This document shows positions 34,647-43,303 of a DNA stretch of 64,000 nucleotides, piece after piece. Origin of the DNA: an uncultured Acidimicrobiales bacterium (GTDB lineage Bacteria > Actinomycetota > Acidimicrobiia > Acidimicrobiales > SZUA-35); contig CALAJQ010000026.1 of the NCBI GenBank assembly GCA_937922785.1, forward strand, positions 57,482 through 121,481, in the 5' to 3' direction. Numbering within the stretch: the stretch's first letter is position 1; each line of letters begins with the position of its first letter. The position numbers and the translations under genes are program-made. Under the pieces are notes generated by a model that made no database searches, was not told the origin of the DNA, and worked only from the letters and a program-made list of their open reading frames with translations.

Positions 34647-35724
34647 AGCTAACTGGCAGCAGAACGTCGCCAGATTCTGGGTAGAGCACCCATGTCTCTC
34701 CGGGCGTCAGCTTGATCACGTTGCCGTCGCTGTCGGTCAACAGCGGTGCCGCTTCGGCTGCAGGCCTGGCCCAGCGGCCTGTTATGACGTTTCCGTCGGT
34801 CAAAACGATGAGCTCGCCTTCACCGACTGACACCAATTCGGGTGACGTTGAGTCGGCCGCGCTGGTCCCATATCGGGCGATCATTATCACAACATTTTCC
34901 GGTGCCAACTGGTCACCAGCGCGTGTGGTGTGGGGTCGGCCGTCTTGGGTTCGAAGCCAACCGGCGACCGACGGCGACCAGGTGTAAGTGACGATGGGTC
35001 CCGCGCCCGGGAACGCAATGGTCACCAAACCGCTGATCTGACTAGCGGTGCCGGGGAGAACTTCGCCTTCAGATCGATAGCTAAACCACGGAGACGGCGC
35101 TTCGGCCGGCTCGGGGGCAAACGCAAACAGCTCGGATGAGTTGGTGTAGAGATTGTGAGGGGCTGCTCGTGATCGGTCCCGGAAGTAGTTGGTGTGCGAA
35201 GTAGCGGTGACCGCTGTGATTGGCAGGTTGCCAAGGCCCCGCATGACAAAGTCATTGCCACCAGAAGAGCTGTAGAGCGGGTTGTCAAAGCCACGTAGAA
35301 GATCAAAGTCTGAAGTTCGCGACGACCTGACTGGGCCAATTGGGTCAGGAGCTGTGGAGTGGTAGACCGCGGCAAACCGCGTTACGCCTTCAGCCCGCAT
35401 TTCAATGACGATGTCGGCCAGGTCTAAGCCGGTCTGGGGCCGAGCCTTTGGGTGGTTGTCGATCTTGACTACAAGCGCCGGGCGGCCCTCGAAGCTGTTG
35501 TCTTCACTCGGCAGGCCGGTCAGCGGAGCAACCGGCAGCGGTTCGGTCGTGGTCGTAACCTCTTCAGGCTCAGTCGTGGTTACTACGACTTCTTCTGTAG
35601 TGTCAGGCTGGTTTTCGGTAGTAGCAGGGGCTGAGGTAGTTACTGCTTCATCACCGGTTGAGCTGCAGGCCGCAGCCAGCAGGCCCAGACAAACAAGAGT
35701 CGCGAAAAAAGGCCTAGCAATCAT
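34645..35724 (-). CDS. DUF3048 domain lipoprotein (YerB-like)
   Basis: 359 aa. A lipoprotein signal with lipobox LLAAAC ends at about Cys20, followed by a Thr/Glu-rich linker with a repeated TTTEP pattern (25-65) and the DUF3048 domain (LTGLPSEDNSFEGRPALVVK, IDNHPKARPQTGLDLADIV, FAAVYHSTAPDPIGPVRSSR). The C-terminal DUF3048_C part contains the TWSPSVAGWLRTQDGRPHT segment and ends TPGETWVLYPESGDV. Expected on the outer face of the membrane. The function of the family is unknown; B. subtilis YerB is a putative lipoprotein. Confidence 0.92.
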   Translation of the reverse strand: MIARPFFATLVCLGLLAAACSSTGDEAVTTSAPATTENQPDTTEEVVVTTTEPEEVTTTTEPLPVAPLTGLPSEDNSFEGRPALVVKIDNHPKARPQTGLDLADIVIEMRAEGVTRFAAVYHSTAPDPIGPVRSSRTSDFDLLRGFDNPLYSSSGGNDFVMRGLGNLPITAVTATSHTNYFRDRSRAAPHNLYTNSSELFAFAPEPAEAPSPWFSYRSEGEVLPGTASQISGLVTIAFPGAGPIVTYTWSPSVAGWLRTQDGRPHTTRAGDQLAPENVVIMIARYGTSAADSTSPELVSVGEGELIVLTDGNVITGRWARPAAEAAPLLTDSDGNVIKLTPGETWVLYPESGDVLLPVS

Positions 35725-35728
35725 CTGA

Positions 35729-36448
35729 TTAGACCCCTAGAGCGTCGATGCGGGTTTCGAGTTCTACAAACGGGACGATCGAATCACCAGGGTGAGTTGG
35801 GACAAGCCAAAGGTGACTTGTCCCCTTAGATGCGTTCGGCACGTCGGCCGGGGCTTTGGAGATCTTGCGAAGCGCTCGAGATAGTCCTGGCGGATAGCGG
35901 GTCAGAGACACAGCCGCCTGGTCAAGAACAAGTTCTCGTTCTGCAGCGTCAACCAGGGCGAGGATGCGCTTGGAAGCCGATGACTTGGCGATTGCCCCAA
36001 GGCTTGAGTCAATGAAGCGCTGACCGATCAAGGCGGCCTCAGTCGCCGCTGCTGCGTCCCCGCTTTTGATTCGCACAATCAGCGCAGCCAGGACGCCTTC
36101 GAGTTCAACCAGCTCTAACTCCGACAGCAGTGATGAAGTCACAACTAGGGCAGCTCGATCTTTGGTTGCAACCGCGAACCCGTTCATGGCTTGAGAGTTG
36201 ATAACCAACAACGTTGGCTCTGGAACACCGCTAGACAGCGACAGGTTCTCAATTAGGTTCAAGAACCGGCCTTCAGATGCTTCGGTTGCCTCAGTTGTTC
36301 GAAACTGCGACAGAACCCGTTCATCTGCTCTGCCAGCGAGCAAACTGACAATGGCCATAACTGCGAGCGTAGCAACCATGACCAGCACAAACCATGTCAC
36401 CCACCCGAGCGCAACCATTGACGGGGTTGCGAAGGCGGAGAGAAGCAC
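35729..36448 (-). CDS. M48-peptidase-like membrane protein without catalytic histidines
   Basis: 239 aa with an N-terminal membrane helix at about 14-42. The organisation follows HtpX-type M48 proteases: SSGVPEPTLLVINSQAMNGF then AALVVTSSLLSELELVELEG. The zinc motif HExxH, expected next in LAHELxHIxNxD, reads LAALIVRIKSGD, so both histidines and the glutamate are gone. Further on, ERELVLDQAAVSLTRYPPGL parallels the family's third-ligand helix, but Glu is replaced. So it is either a pseudoenzyme or a divergent family. It sits between the DUF3048 gene and the pimA-like gene, all on the same strand. Confidence 0.8.
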   Translation of the reverse strand: MLLSAFATPSMVALGWVTWFVLVMVATLAVMAIVSLLAGRADERVLSQFRTTEATEASEGRFLNLIENLSLSSGVPEPTLLVINSQAMNGFAVATKDRAALVVTSSLLSELELVELEGVLAALIVRIKSGDAAAATEAALIGQRFIDSSLGAIAKSSASKRILALVDAAERELVLDQAAVSLTRYPPGLSRALRKISKAPADVPNASKGTSHLWLVPTHPGDSIVPFVELETRIDALGV

Positions 36449-36461
36449 CCGATGAGGGTAG

Positions 36462-37532
36462 CTAGAGGACTAGGCGTTTGAATCGGTCAACGTAGGCGTT
36501 TGCCAACAATTCCATTGAGAACTGCTGTGCGCGCTCAGTTGCACTCTCAATTTGACGGTCGATCTCGGGTCCTGCCCGAAGCGCACGCTCTAATTCTTGG
36601 GCTAGATCGCCCGCATTGCCATTACCGAACAAGCCAACGTCTTTGCCTTGGCGGCTAACAACTCGGTATGCCTCAATGTCACTGGCCACGACGGGGGTGC
36701 CTGCGGTCATACCTTCCAGCAGGACCACCCCGAAGCTTTCGCCGTGAAGTGACGGCACGCAGAAGGCGTCAGCAGCCTTAAGTCGGCTTTCTTTCTCATC
36801 ATCGGAGATCTCGCCGAGCCAGACCAGGCGGCCGTTTTGTGCGTGCTCTTTCTTCAACTCTTCTGTTTCTGGCCCCGTGCCCCCGATCCAAATGGTGACC
36901 TCTTCAGGCAGAAGTTCAGAGGCCTTCAGTAGTAATGACAGGCCCTTGCGCGGTTCGTGACGGGCCAAGAAAAAGACTGTGGGGCCAGACTTCTTGTGGG
37001 GCACAGCCTCGGCAAAGCGCTGAACCTCAATTCCGTTAAACAACACTTCGTAGCTGCCGCCCAAGAATTTCGAAGCCATGTCGGCCGCTTCGGGCGAGAC
37101 GGCCACTGCGTCATCCAGTCTGTTTGCGAGGCGCCGAACTACCGGCCGCATGTACCGGTAGGCGCCGATTGTTCCGCTGGCGTGGAAGGTGCCGATGATT
37201 GGCACCGGCTTCACAACCAGCGAGGTCAGGGTTGGCCCTGGGGCCAACGGCTCGTGCAGATGTAGCAGATCGAACCGTTCATCCCAGATTGCCGCCAGCA
37301 CCCTGAGCTGCGCGGCAGCGTCAGGAGCCAGTGGGGCCAGCGACCCGTTTTGGGCATAGGGAATTGAGTTGCCCAGCGGCGTAACCCACGGTTCAGGAGG
37401 CAAACCGTCACACGGAGCCAGCACTTGAACAGCGAGGCCCTGTTTGCGAAGCGCTCGGGCCAAACCTAGAACCTGGTTCTGAACTCCGCCCCAAACCCCC
37501 AGGCTGTAGGGGCAGATCATTCCGACTCTCAT
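36462..37532 (-). CDS. pimA: PimA-like phosphatidylinositol mannosyltransferase (GT4)
   Basis: 356 aa from the ATG at 37532 (MRVGMICPYSLGVWGGVQNQ), the standard PimA opening; it overlaps the preceding acyltransferase stop as ATGA. A longer upstream reading adds an unlike stretch and is rejected. GT-B fold: the N-terminal GGVQNQVLGLARALRKQG binds the acceptor, and the C-terminal LHGESFGVVLLEGMTAGTPVVASD carries the EX7E nucleotide-sugar motif. In mycobacteria PimA adds the first mannose to phosphatidylinositol on the inner face of the membrane. Gene order with the acyltransferase and PIP synthase matches. Confidence 0.9.
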   Translation of the reverse strand: MRVGMICPYSLGVWGGVQNQVLGLARALRKQGLAVQVLAPCDGLPPEPWVTPLGNSIPYAQNGSLAPLAPDAAAQLRVLAAIWDERFDLLHLHEPLAPGPTLTSLVVKPVPIIGTFHASGTIGAYRYMRPVVRRLANRLDDAVAVSPEAADMASKFLGGSYEVLFNGIEVQRFAEAVPHKKSGPTVFFLARHEPRKGLSLLLKASELLPEEVTIWIGGTGPETEELKKEHAQNGRLVWLGEISDDEKESRLKAADAFCVPSLHGESFGVVLLEGMTAGTPVVASDIEAYRVVSRQGKDVGLFGNGNAGDLAQELERALRAGPEIDRQIESATERAQQFSMELLANAYVDRFKRLVL

Positions 37533-38413
37533 GCTGACTGGCTGGATTCGGTTGACTCGGGCCAGACCGGTTCTAAAACGTGCCACTGCTCGGGCGCGTG
37601 GCTAATCAACTTCTCAAGAGCGGTCGCCAATTCGGCCGAGACGCGATTCACATCGTCCCGCAAACGCCCAAGGCGCTCGGCCTTGATTGGCGGGTCGATG
37701 ATGCACATGCGGTCATGGTCTCGAAAATAGACCGCCGTGGGCAAGATCGGTACACCAGCCCGTAAAGCTAGAAGCGCCGGTCCGGCCGGGATCTGTGTGG
37801 GTTGGCCAAACATCTCAACATCAATTCCGTTGCCACCGATGTCTCGGTCGGCCAGAAGCGTCACAATACGGTTGCGAGCCAAGGCGGCGGCAACGGCGGC
37901 TCCAGCCTTGGGGCCAAGGGGCACAACTTCGACGTCGTAAGACTCACGGAGTTGGGCGAACCATTCGAACACCTCGGGCGGTTCCAGCGATTCAACAACT
38001 GCGGTAACTCCGTTGTTCATCACCCGGCCGAGCCAAGCCGCAGCCCATTCCCAACCGCCAAGGTGAGGTAGGGCGATGATCACACCGTTGCCACCTGCTA
38101 GACCGTTCATGATTCGTTCTAATCCAGTGAACGAGAAGCCCCGGTCTATTTCGGTTCTCGAGAGCATTGGCATCTTGAGTGACTCGGCCCAATAGCGGCC
38201 ATAGCTCTCAAATCCGGCCGCAGTGAGCTCTGCCAACTCTTCAGGGTCGGTAATTCCCGATGCCACCTGGAGGTTTGCTGACAATATTGCAGCCTTGTCC
38301 CTGAGGCGATGCCTTGCCAGACGAGCGCCGAATTGGGCTGCGCGGGCCGCAAGAGGGGTCGGAACCCACCGGGCCACGGCGGATCCAACCTCATAACCCA
38401 GGGTGGGGCGCAC
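37529..38413 (-). CDS. LpxL/HtrB-type acyltransferase (PIM acyltransferase)
   Basis: 294 aa, GTG start directly after the PIP synthase stop. The HX4E catalytic motif is in ALPHLGGWEWAAAWL, and LLADRDIGGNGIDVEMFGQP with IPAGPALLALRAGVPILP follow, as in the LPLAT family. In Mycobacterium the homologous gene (PatA) between pgsA1 and pimA acylates PIM1/PIM2 mannose, and the same context here supports that role. Peripheral membrane, inner face. Its end overlaps pimA by four bases. Confidence 0.88.
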   Translation of the reverse strand: MRPTLGYEVGSAVARWVPTPLAARAAQFGARLARHRLRDKAAILSANLQVASGITDPEELAELTAAGFESYGRYWAESLKMPMLSRTEIDRGFSFTGLERIMNGLAGGNGVIIALPHLGGWEWAAAWLGRVMNNGVTAVVESLEPPEVFEWFAQLRESYDVEVVPLGPKAGAAVAAALARNRIVTLLADRDIGGNGIDVEMFGQPTQIPAGPALLALRAGVPILPTAVYFRDHDRMCIIDPPIKAERLGRLRDDVNRVSAELATALEKLISHAPEQWHVLEPVWPESTESSQSA

Positions 38414-39148
38414 CTATTTTTTGGGGTTTGGCCCGGGCTTGAACGAGCCCTCTTTGAGCGCATCGGCTCGTGCTTGGGCCTTGGTTCGCATTGCGCTTCG
38501 GGGCCGAGACTGACGCTGCGCCCGGCGCTCGTTTGCCGCGATTGCCTTCTCTCCCGCAATCGGGTGAGTTACTGACGCCTGACGCCAGACCTTGATGAAA
38601 CGGAAGATCGCCGTGGCCACCGTAAGGGCAAACATGACCCAGAGGACCGGCACCAGAATTGAACTGAAAACTAAGCCAAACCCGAGGGCGATAAAGCGCT
38701 CGGCCCGCTCCATGAGACCGCCTTTGGCTTCGTATCCAAGAGATTCGGCCTTCGCCCGCTGATAGCTAACAAGAGAGGCCGCTATGTAGAGGCCAAAGGG
38801 CAACATCGCCATTTGTGGGTTGTCGGTTCCGGCGAGATACCAACCACAGCCTGCGAATAACAAACCATCGCTGAGCCGGTCCGAGACCGAGTCGAGATAA
38901 GCGCCGCGCTGGCTGGATGTGCCGGCAGCCTTGGCCACAGCACCATCCAGGGCGTCAGGCAGACCCGTGGCCAGCAACAGAACTGCTGCAATAAAGAAGT
39001 TCTCAGTGCCGATCGCAACCGCGCAAGCGCCGGCCATCAAAACACCGATTCCGGTGATGACATCAGGCGAAACACCAATGCGGACCAATCCGGCCCCGAG
39101 CGGTGCAGTTAGCTTGTCTGCTGCGACACGAAAGCTTCCATCAAACAT
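38414..39148 (-). CDS. pgsA: CDP-alcohol phosphatidyltransferase, probable phosphatidylinositol phosphate synthase
   Basis: 244 aa. Membrane enzyme making phosphatidylinositol phosphate from CDP-diacylglycerol and inositol phosphate. The family motif is D-X2-D-G-X2-A-R-X8-G-X3-D-X3-D: here LPDALDGAVAK, then GAYLDSVSDR, with all four Asp intact but the Arg of A-R replaced by Lys. Five to six membrane segments follow. The last about 40 residues are Arg/Lys-rich (ANERRAQRQSRPRSAM), a basic tail of the kind seen on several actinobacterial CDP-alcohol transferases. First gene of pgsA-acyltransferase-pimA. Confidence 0.9.
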   Translation of the reverse strand: MFDGSFRVAADKLTAPLGAGLVRIGVSPDVITGIGVLMAGACAVAIGTENFFIAAVLLLATGLPDALDGAVAKAAGTSSQRGAYLDSVSDRLSDGLLFAGCGWYLAGTDNPQMAMLPFGLYIAASLVSYQRAKAESLGYEAKGGLMERAERFIALGFGLVFSSILVPVLWVMFALTVATAIFRFIKVWRQASVTHPIAGEKAIAANERRAQRQSRPRSAMRTKAQARADALKEGSFKPGPNPKK

Positions 39149-39188
39149 TCACCGCAAGGGTAGCCGTAGCCGGGGTAACGTCACAGCT

Positions 39189-39674
39189 ATGGCAGATCAG
39201 TTCGAATCATTGGCTCCGCGAGACCTCCTGATAACCCTTCGATCGCTAGAGCGGCGAATTGGCGGAGTTATTGGCCAAGTCCGTTCTGACCCGGACCTGT
39301 TCGCACTTATCGATGAGAAAAACTCCGCCGGGCAGTCCTTCGCCGACATTGCCTCTGCCGGTTCTGTTTCCACCTCGACCTTGGCTGATGCCTTGGCTGT
39401 GGCCGCTACGGCGACCCGCAAGATGTCGGCTGACCAGGCAGTTTCTGCTCCGGGAATCAATCGTTTGGCCCTTGAAGACGCTCAGTCTCGAGTTGGTTTG
39501 GCGGCGGCGAAGTTGGCTGACGCTTTGGATTCGATCGAGCCCGACGATTGGTCAGCGGCGGTTGAGATCGATGGCGGTTCGAACTCGAGCGTGATCGATC
39601 TGGCCCGAGAGGTTGCTCGTCGAGGCATAAACATGTTGCGTGACTTGGAATCACGCAAGGATCAGATCAGCTAA
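39189..39674 (+). CDS. Hypothetical helical protein
   Basis: 161 aa from the ATG at 39189; a longer frame reaches back into pgsA on the opposite strand and is not believed. Entirely alpha-helical by appearance, no membrane segment. N-terminus LAPRDLLITLRSLERRIGGV, middle LADALAVAATATRKMS, C-terminus EPDDWSAAVEIDGGSNSSVI then DLAREVARRGINMLRDLE. The last segment loosely recalls the DinB/MDMPI four-helix fold but lacks its metal-binding His. Divergent from pgsA, 40 bases apart. Function unknown. Confidence 0.7.
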   Translation: MADQFESLAPRDLLITLRSLERRIGGVIGQVRSDPDLFALIDEKNSAGQSFADIASAGSVSTSTLADALAVAATATRKMSADQAVSAPGINRLALEDAQSRVGLAAAKLADALDSIEPDDWSAAVEIDGGSNSSVIDLAREVARRGINMLRDLESRKDQIS

Positions 39675-39692
39675 CTGGCTGGCTGAAGGTAG

Positions 39693-40214
39693 CTAGCTTT
39701 CGTTTAGCTCGGCCCAGTTTTCGGGGTTGTCTTCTACAATCCGTTCGACGATTGAGCCGTCGACGCCGTCAACCATGATGAAAGCCCGCTTCTTGGGCTG
39801 TTCTTCTGCGGAGTAAAGCAGGATTCGCCAAACCGGGCGAGACATAAGGCCTCGCCAGCCCATTTGGGCTGAAGCGTGACCGATCGTGATTCCTGCGTCC
39901 TTGCCTGCAGCGACCAGCGCATCTTGTTCGTCAAGAACCAGTGGGTAGCCGGCTGCGTAGCTGTAGGTTCCGAACGCAACCAGGGCTATGCCCGCTGCCA
40001 GGAAACCTCGGTTTGTGAAGACGCCGTCGCCCTTGACTAGGGCCAACACAATGAGGGCGATACCGATAACGATGTACATCATCGCCGGGATTCGGCGGCG
40101 AGCATTGTCGGGGAAGATGTAGTCCTCCATGTCGACCATGCCGGGCTGGAGATCCGCCGGCAGCTGGTCGTTCACCTGTTCAGGAATATCAGCTTCAGGG
40201 GTTTCAGCGCTCAC
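39693..40214 (-). CDS. Hypothetical two-helix membrane protein
   Basis: 173 aa from the GTG at 40214, preferred because the longer in-frame start adds a basic stretch without a ribosome binding site. Acidic N-terminus, then two membrane helices at about residues 47-64 and 70-92 (MMYIVIGIALIVLALVKG; FLAAGIALVAFGTYSYAAGY). A C-terminal cytoplasmic domain contains PVWRILLYSAEEQPKKRAFI and ends with DGSIVERIVEDNPENWAELN. No recognised family. Convergent with the hypothetical gene at 39189. Confidence 0.7.
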   Translation of the reverse strand: MSAETPEADIPEQVNDQLPADLQPGMVDMEDYIFPDNARRRIPAMMYIVIGIALIVLALVKGDGVFTNRGFLAAGIALVAFGTYSYAAGYPLVLDEQDALVAAGKDAGITIGHASAQMGWRGLMSRPVWRILLYSAEEQPKKRAFIMVDGVDGSIVERIVEDNPENWAELNES

Positions 40215-40358
40215 CCCACAAGTATGGCGCGGTCTGCTGTCGTTGCGACCAGTCCGGGCACCCAATCGGCGCCGCCAGACAAGTTTGTACGGACTAGTTC
40301 TCGCTGGGTGAGAGTTCGGCCGTATCTTTTCGTTCGTGACGGGCCTTTGGGGTGGCGG

Positions 40359-41174
40359 CTACTGGGCGGTGTAGCCGGCGTCGACGTGCACAATCTGGCC
40401 AGTCATGTAGCTGGCAGCATCGGACGCCAGAAACACCACGACCTTGGCTATTTCTTCAGGCTGAGCCAGTCGCTTCATTGGAATTGAGGCATCGGCCAGC
40501 GCTTGCAGGTATTCGGGCGTCGGTGGAGCGTCACGTTGGGAAGAGAGCATTGGCGTGTTCACTTCGCCGGGTGCCACCGCATTTACTCTGATGCCGTCAG
40601 TTGCGTGATCCAGGGCAAGTGCCCTAGTCAGCTGATGAACTGCACCCTTGGAGACACAATATGCAGTGGATCCAGCCGAGCCCACTCCACCCCAGATCGA
40701 ACCAAAGTTAACGATTGCTCCAGACCCCGCTGCTGTCATGTGTTTTAGCGCTGCCCGGCACAAGAAGAACATGCCGTCGATGTTGACGCTCATGACCCGT
40801 CGCCAGTCATCATCGCTAGTGCCTAGAGCGTTAGCCCGGTGGATTGTTCCGGCCGCAGTCACCAGCACGTCGATAGAGCCGTGGTCCTCAACCGCTGAGT
40901 TGATGGTCTGATCACAGAAGCCAGAGTCGCTAACGTCACCCACGCGTACCGAAACCTCGGTGGCTCCAGCGCTGCGGCATTCGGCGGCGACTTGTTCGAC
41001 GCCTGCTTCGTTCAGGTCGACCAGAATAAGTGTGGCGCCACCGGCTGCAAATTCTCGAGCAGAGGCAGCGCCCATTCCTGACGCTCCCCCGGTGATTACC
41101 ACCACCTTGCCTGTGAAAGGCTTGCTTGTGAAAGTCGTGCCTGTGAAAGTCTTGCCGGCGAAATCCTGGGTCAT
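40359..41174 (-). CDS. Short-chain dehydrogenase/reductase
   Basis: 271 aa. Rossmann loop VVVITGGASGMGAASAREFA, VLVTAAGTIHRAN (NNAG position), and catalytic Ser (NFGSIWGGV), Tyr and Lys in AYCVSKGAVHQLTRALALDH. The VNAVAPGEVNTPM segment is typical of classical SDRs. The first 23 residues come from a 15-bp repeat expansion (see separate entry). Its start overlaps the next SDR gene by four bases, so both are cotranscribed. Substrate unknown; NAD(H) preference is likely from the Asp (LVDLNEAG) after the second strand. Confidence 0.9.
   Translation of the reverse strand: MTQDFAGKTFTGTTFTSKPFTGKVVVITGGASGMGAASAREFAAGGATLILVDLNEAGVEQVAAECRSAGATEVSVRVGDVSDSGFCDQTINSAVEDHGSIDVLVTAAGTIHRANALGTSDDDWRRVMSVNIDGMFFLCRAALKHMTAAGSGAIVNFGSIWGGVGSAGSTAYCVSKGAVHQLTRALALDHATDGIRVNAVAPGEVNTPMLSSQRDAPPTPEYLQALADASIPMKRLAQPEEIAKVVVFLASDAASYMTGQIVHVDAGYTAQ
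41103..41162 (-). repeat. Four 15-bp repeats within the start of the SDR gene
   Basis: Four consecutive 15-bp units encode FAGKT, FTGTT, FTSKP and FTGKV; the last belongs to the normal SDR start. The three extra units lengthen the N-terminus without breaking the frame, as expected for slippage or unequal recombination of a short coding repeat. Confidence 0.85.
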
Positions 41175-41941
41175 GCGATGTCGCTATCTGCTGGCACGGT
41201 TGCGTCGAAGTTCATGCCGCCGTATGTCTGCTCGGTGGGCTGGAGTTCGATCCGGTTGATGTTCACATGGGCCGGAACACTGAGTGCGTAAAAGATAGTG
41301 TCGGCCAACTCGTCAGAGGTGATCTCTTTCACTCCTGAGTTTTTCGAGCGCTCGCGCTTGGCGGGGTCGGTGACGGCGACGTCATAGAACTCGGTGGCGA
41401 CCCGGCCGGGGCAGATTTCGGTGACTCGAATACCGGTGCCCCGAAGTTCAAGCCGAAGGTTGGTACAGAAACGGTTCACTGCGGCTTTGGATGCTCCGTA
41501 GGTGGCCGATGCCAGCGGATAGAGGCCAGCCATCGAACCGATGTTGACAATGTGACCGGAGCGACGTTCTGTCATCGAAGGCAAGAACACCATCGTGGCC
41601 ACCATCAGGGCAGTCACATTGGTATCAATCGTTCGTGTGATATCAGAAAGCGTGCCTTTCTCCAGCGTTGCGTCCATTCGGCCGAGCCCAGCGTTGTTGA
41701 CTAACACGTCGACCGGCCCGATTGCCGACGCCAGCTCGACCAGGGCGTCGGTGTCGGTTACGTCCAAGGTGTGGGTTTCACAACCGGTTGCGACGGCAAG
41801 TGCGGCCAGCCGATCAGCCCGGCGGGCAACAGCATGAACCTGGTAACCCTCGTCAACCAGGCGGCGGGTCGTGGCGGCGCCAATCCCACTTGACGCTCCG
41901 GTGACCACCGCCACCGGTTTTGGTGTGGCTGCATCAGTCAT
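41171..41941 (-). CDS. Short-chain dehydrogenase/reductase (YdfG-like)
   Basis: 256 aa from the ATG at 41941, which has GGAGA six bases upstream; an earlier start gives an unlike 12-residue extension. Motifs: AVVTGASSGIGAATTRRLVD, DVLVNNAGLGRMD, catalytic Ser in IVNIGSMAGLYPLASATYGAS with Tyr and Lys (YGASKAAV), and ICPGRVATEF. The C-terminal region (AHVNINRIELQPTEQTYGG) matches YdfG-like serine/3-hydroxy acid dehydrogenases, which are NADP-dependent. Overlaps the second SDR by four bases. Confidence 0.9.
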   Translation of the reverse strand: MTDAATPKPVAVVTGASSGIGAATTRRLVDEGYQVHAVARRADRLAALAVATGCETHTLDVTDTDALVELASAIGPVDVLVNNAGLGRMDATLEKGTLSDITRTIDTNVTALMVATMVFLPSMTERRSGHIVNIGSMAGLYPLASATYGASKAAVNRFCTNLRLELRGTGIRVTEICPGRVATEFYDVAVTDPAKRERSKNSGVKEITSDELADTIFYALSVPAHVNINRIELQPTEQTYGGMNFDATVPADSDIA

Positions 41942-42081
41942 CTTGATCTCCGCTCTCGTGCACGATCCGCCCACCATAGATTGCAGCCAACAAAGCGCCC
42001 AAAAATAGCGGCCGGTCGCAGAATCCGACGCCGATTATGTTGCGGCTTTCGGTCGGGTGACCGACCTGGGATGATGGCGCC

Positions 42082-43296
42082 ATGACTTCAGTCGACGAGG
42101 CCCACGCCAACTACCGGAGCAAGAGACCCCTCAGCGCCGCTGCCGACGTAGAGGCTCGGTCGGTGATGCCGGGCGGCAACACGCGGTCGGTGTTGCACTT
42201 TGACCCGTTCCCGTTTCGGGTGGCTTCGGCTGATGGCCCGCACTTGATCGACATTGATGGGCATACCTACGTCGACCTATTGGGCAACTACACCGCTGGC
42301 CTGCTCGGCCATTGCCCGGCCCCAGTGCGAATGGCGGTGAGCGCCACGTTAGAGACCGGCTTTGCCATGGGCGCAACCCACACGGTTGAGATCGACGCCG
42401 CCCGCCTCATCGTTGACCGCTTCCCGTCCATAGAACATGTGCGGTTCACCAACTCCGGAACCGAAGCCAACTTGATGGCCATTGCGTTAGCGATGCACCA
42501 CACCGGTCGCTCGAAGATCGTTGTTTTCGAAGAGGGCTACCACGGTGGTGTTTTGTCTTTCGCGCATGGTTCCTCGCCGATGAATGTGCCACATGACTTC
42601 TTGGTTCTTCCGTTTAATGACTTCGATTCGGTCGCCGCGGCTTTCGACAAGTTCGGAGCCCAGATCGCCTGCGTTCTTGTGGAACCAATGCAAGGCTCGG
42701 GGGGCTGCATTCCTGCCGCCGACGGATTCCTGGCCGAGCTTCGGTCCCTTTGTGACAACGCCGATGCACTGCTGATCTTCGACGAGGTAATGACCTCTCG
42801 TCTCTCGCCCGGCGGGGCTCAACAGCTATTCGGGGTCATGCCCGATCTGACCACACTGGGCAAGTATCTGGCGGGCGGGCTTACTTTTGGGGCCTTCGGT
42901 GGGAAGAGGGATATCTTGGCCGCGTTCGATCCGGCTGCGGGCGGCGCCTTGACTCAGGCAGGAACTTTCAACAACAACATCTTGTCGATGAGCGGCGTGG
43001 TGGCAACCCTCGGTGAAGTGCTTACTGATGAGTTGATTGCTTCGGTGAACGAGCGCGGCGATCGCCTTCGAGAAAGCTTGAACGAGATCTTCGCGGCCAC
43101 CGATCGGCCGCTATCTGTCCGAGGCGTCGGTTCGCTAATGGCAGTTCATGGGCCTGATGAGACCATGGAGCTGTTCTTCCACGCCGTGTTGGACCACGGC
43201 TGGTATCTGGCCCGCCGAGGATTTATTGCGTTGTCGATTGAGATCACCGATGCGATGGTCAACGACTTTCTGGCGACCGTTCGCAACTGGGCCTGA
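42082..43296 (+). CDS. Class III aminotransferase (glutamate-1-semialdehyde aminomutase-like)
   Basis: 404 aa. PLP enzyme of the GSA-aminomutase-like group. Visible: MPGGNTRSVLHFDPFPF (GGV/N-R motif near the start), FTNSGTEANLMAIALAM for phosphate binding, LLIFDEVMTSR with the PLP-binding Asp, and the Schiff-base Lys in TTLGKYLAGGLTFGAFGG. The C-terminus is shorter than that of HemL, and the gene is not near hem genes, so a catabolic or secondary-amine transaminase role is more likely than heme synthesis. Divergent from the SDR pair, with 140 bases between. Confidence 0.88.
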   Translation: MTSVDEAHANYRSKRPLSAAADVEARSVMPGGNTRSVLHFDPFPFRVASADGPHLIDIDGHTYVDLLGNYTAGLLGHCPAPVRMAVSATLETGFAMGATHTVEIDAARLIVDRFPSIEHVRFTNSGTEANLMAIALAMHHTGRSKIVVFEEGYHGGVLSFAHGSSPMNVPHDFLVLPFNDFDSVAAAFDKFGAQIACVLVEPMQGSGGCIPAADGFLAELRSLCDNADALLIFDEVMTSRLSPGGAQQLFGVMPDLTTLGKYLAGGLTFGAFGGKRDILAAFDPAAGGALTQAGTFNNNILSMSGVVATLGEVLTDELIASVNERGDRLRESLNEIFAATDRPLSVRGVGSLMAVHGPDETMELFFHAVLDHGWYLARRGFIALSIEITDAMVNDFLATVRNWA

Positions 43297-43303
43297 CTGC
43301 CCG

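Noticed and set aside
37533..37586. Upstream extension of the PimA-like gene
   Set aside because: MRVGMICPYS is the family start, and it forms an ATGA overlap with the acyltransferase stop.
38919..39188. Longer N-terminus for the hypothetical gene ending at 39674
   Set aside because: The extra 90 codons overlap the conserved PIP synthase gene on the other strand and look like an antisense shadow; the ATG at 39189 fits.
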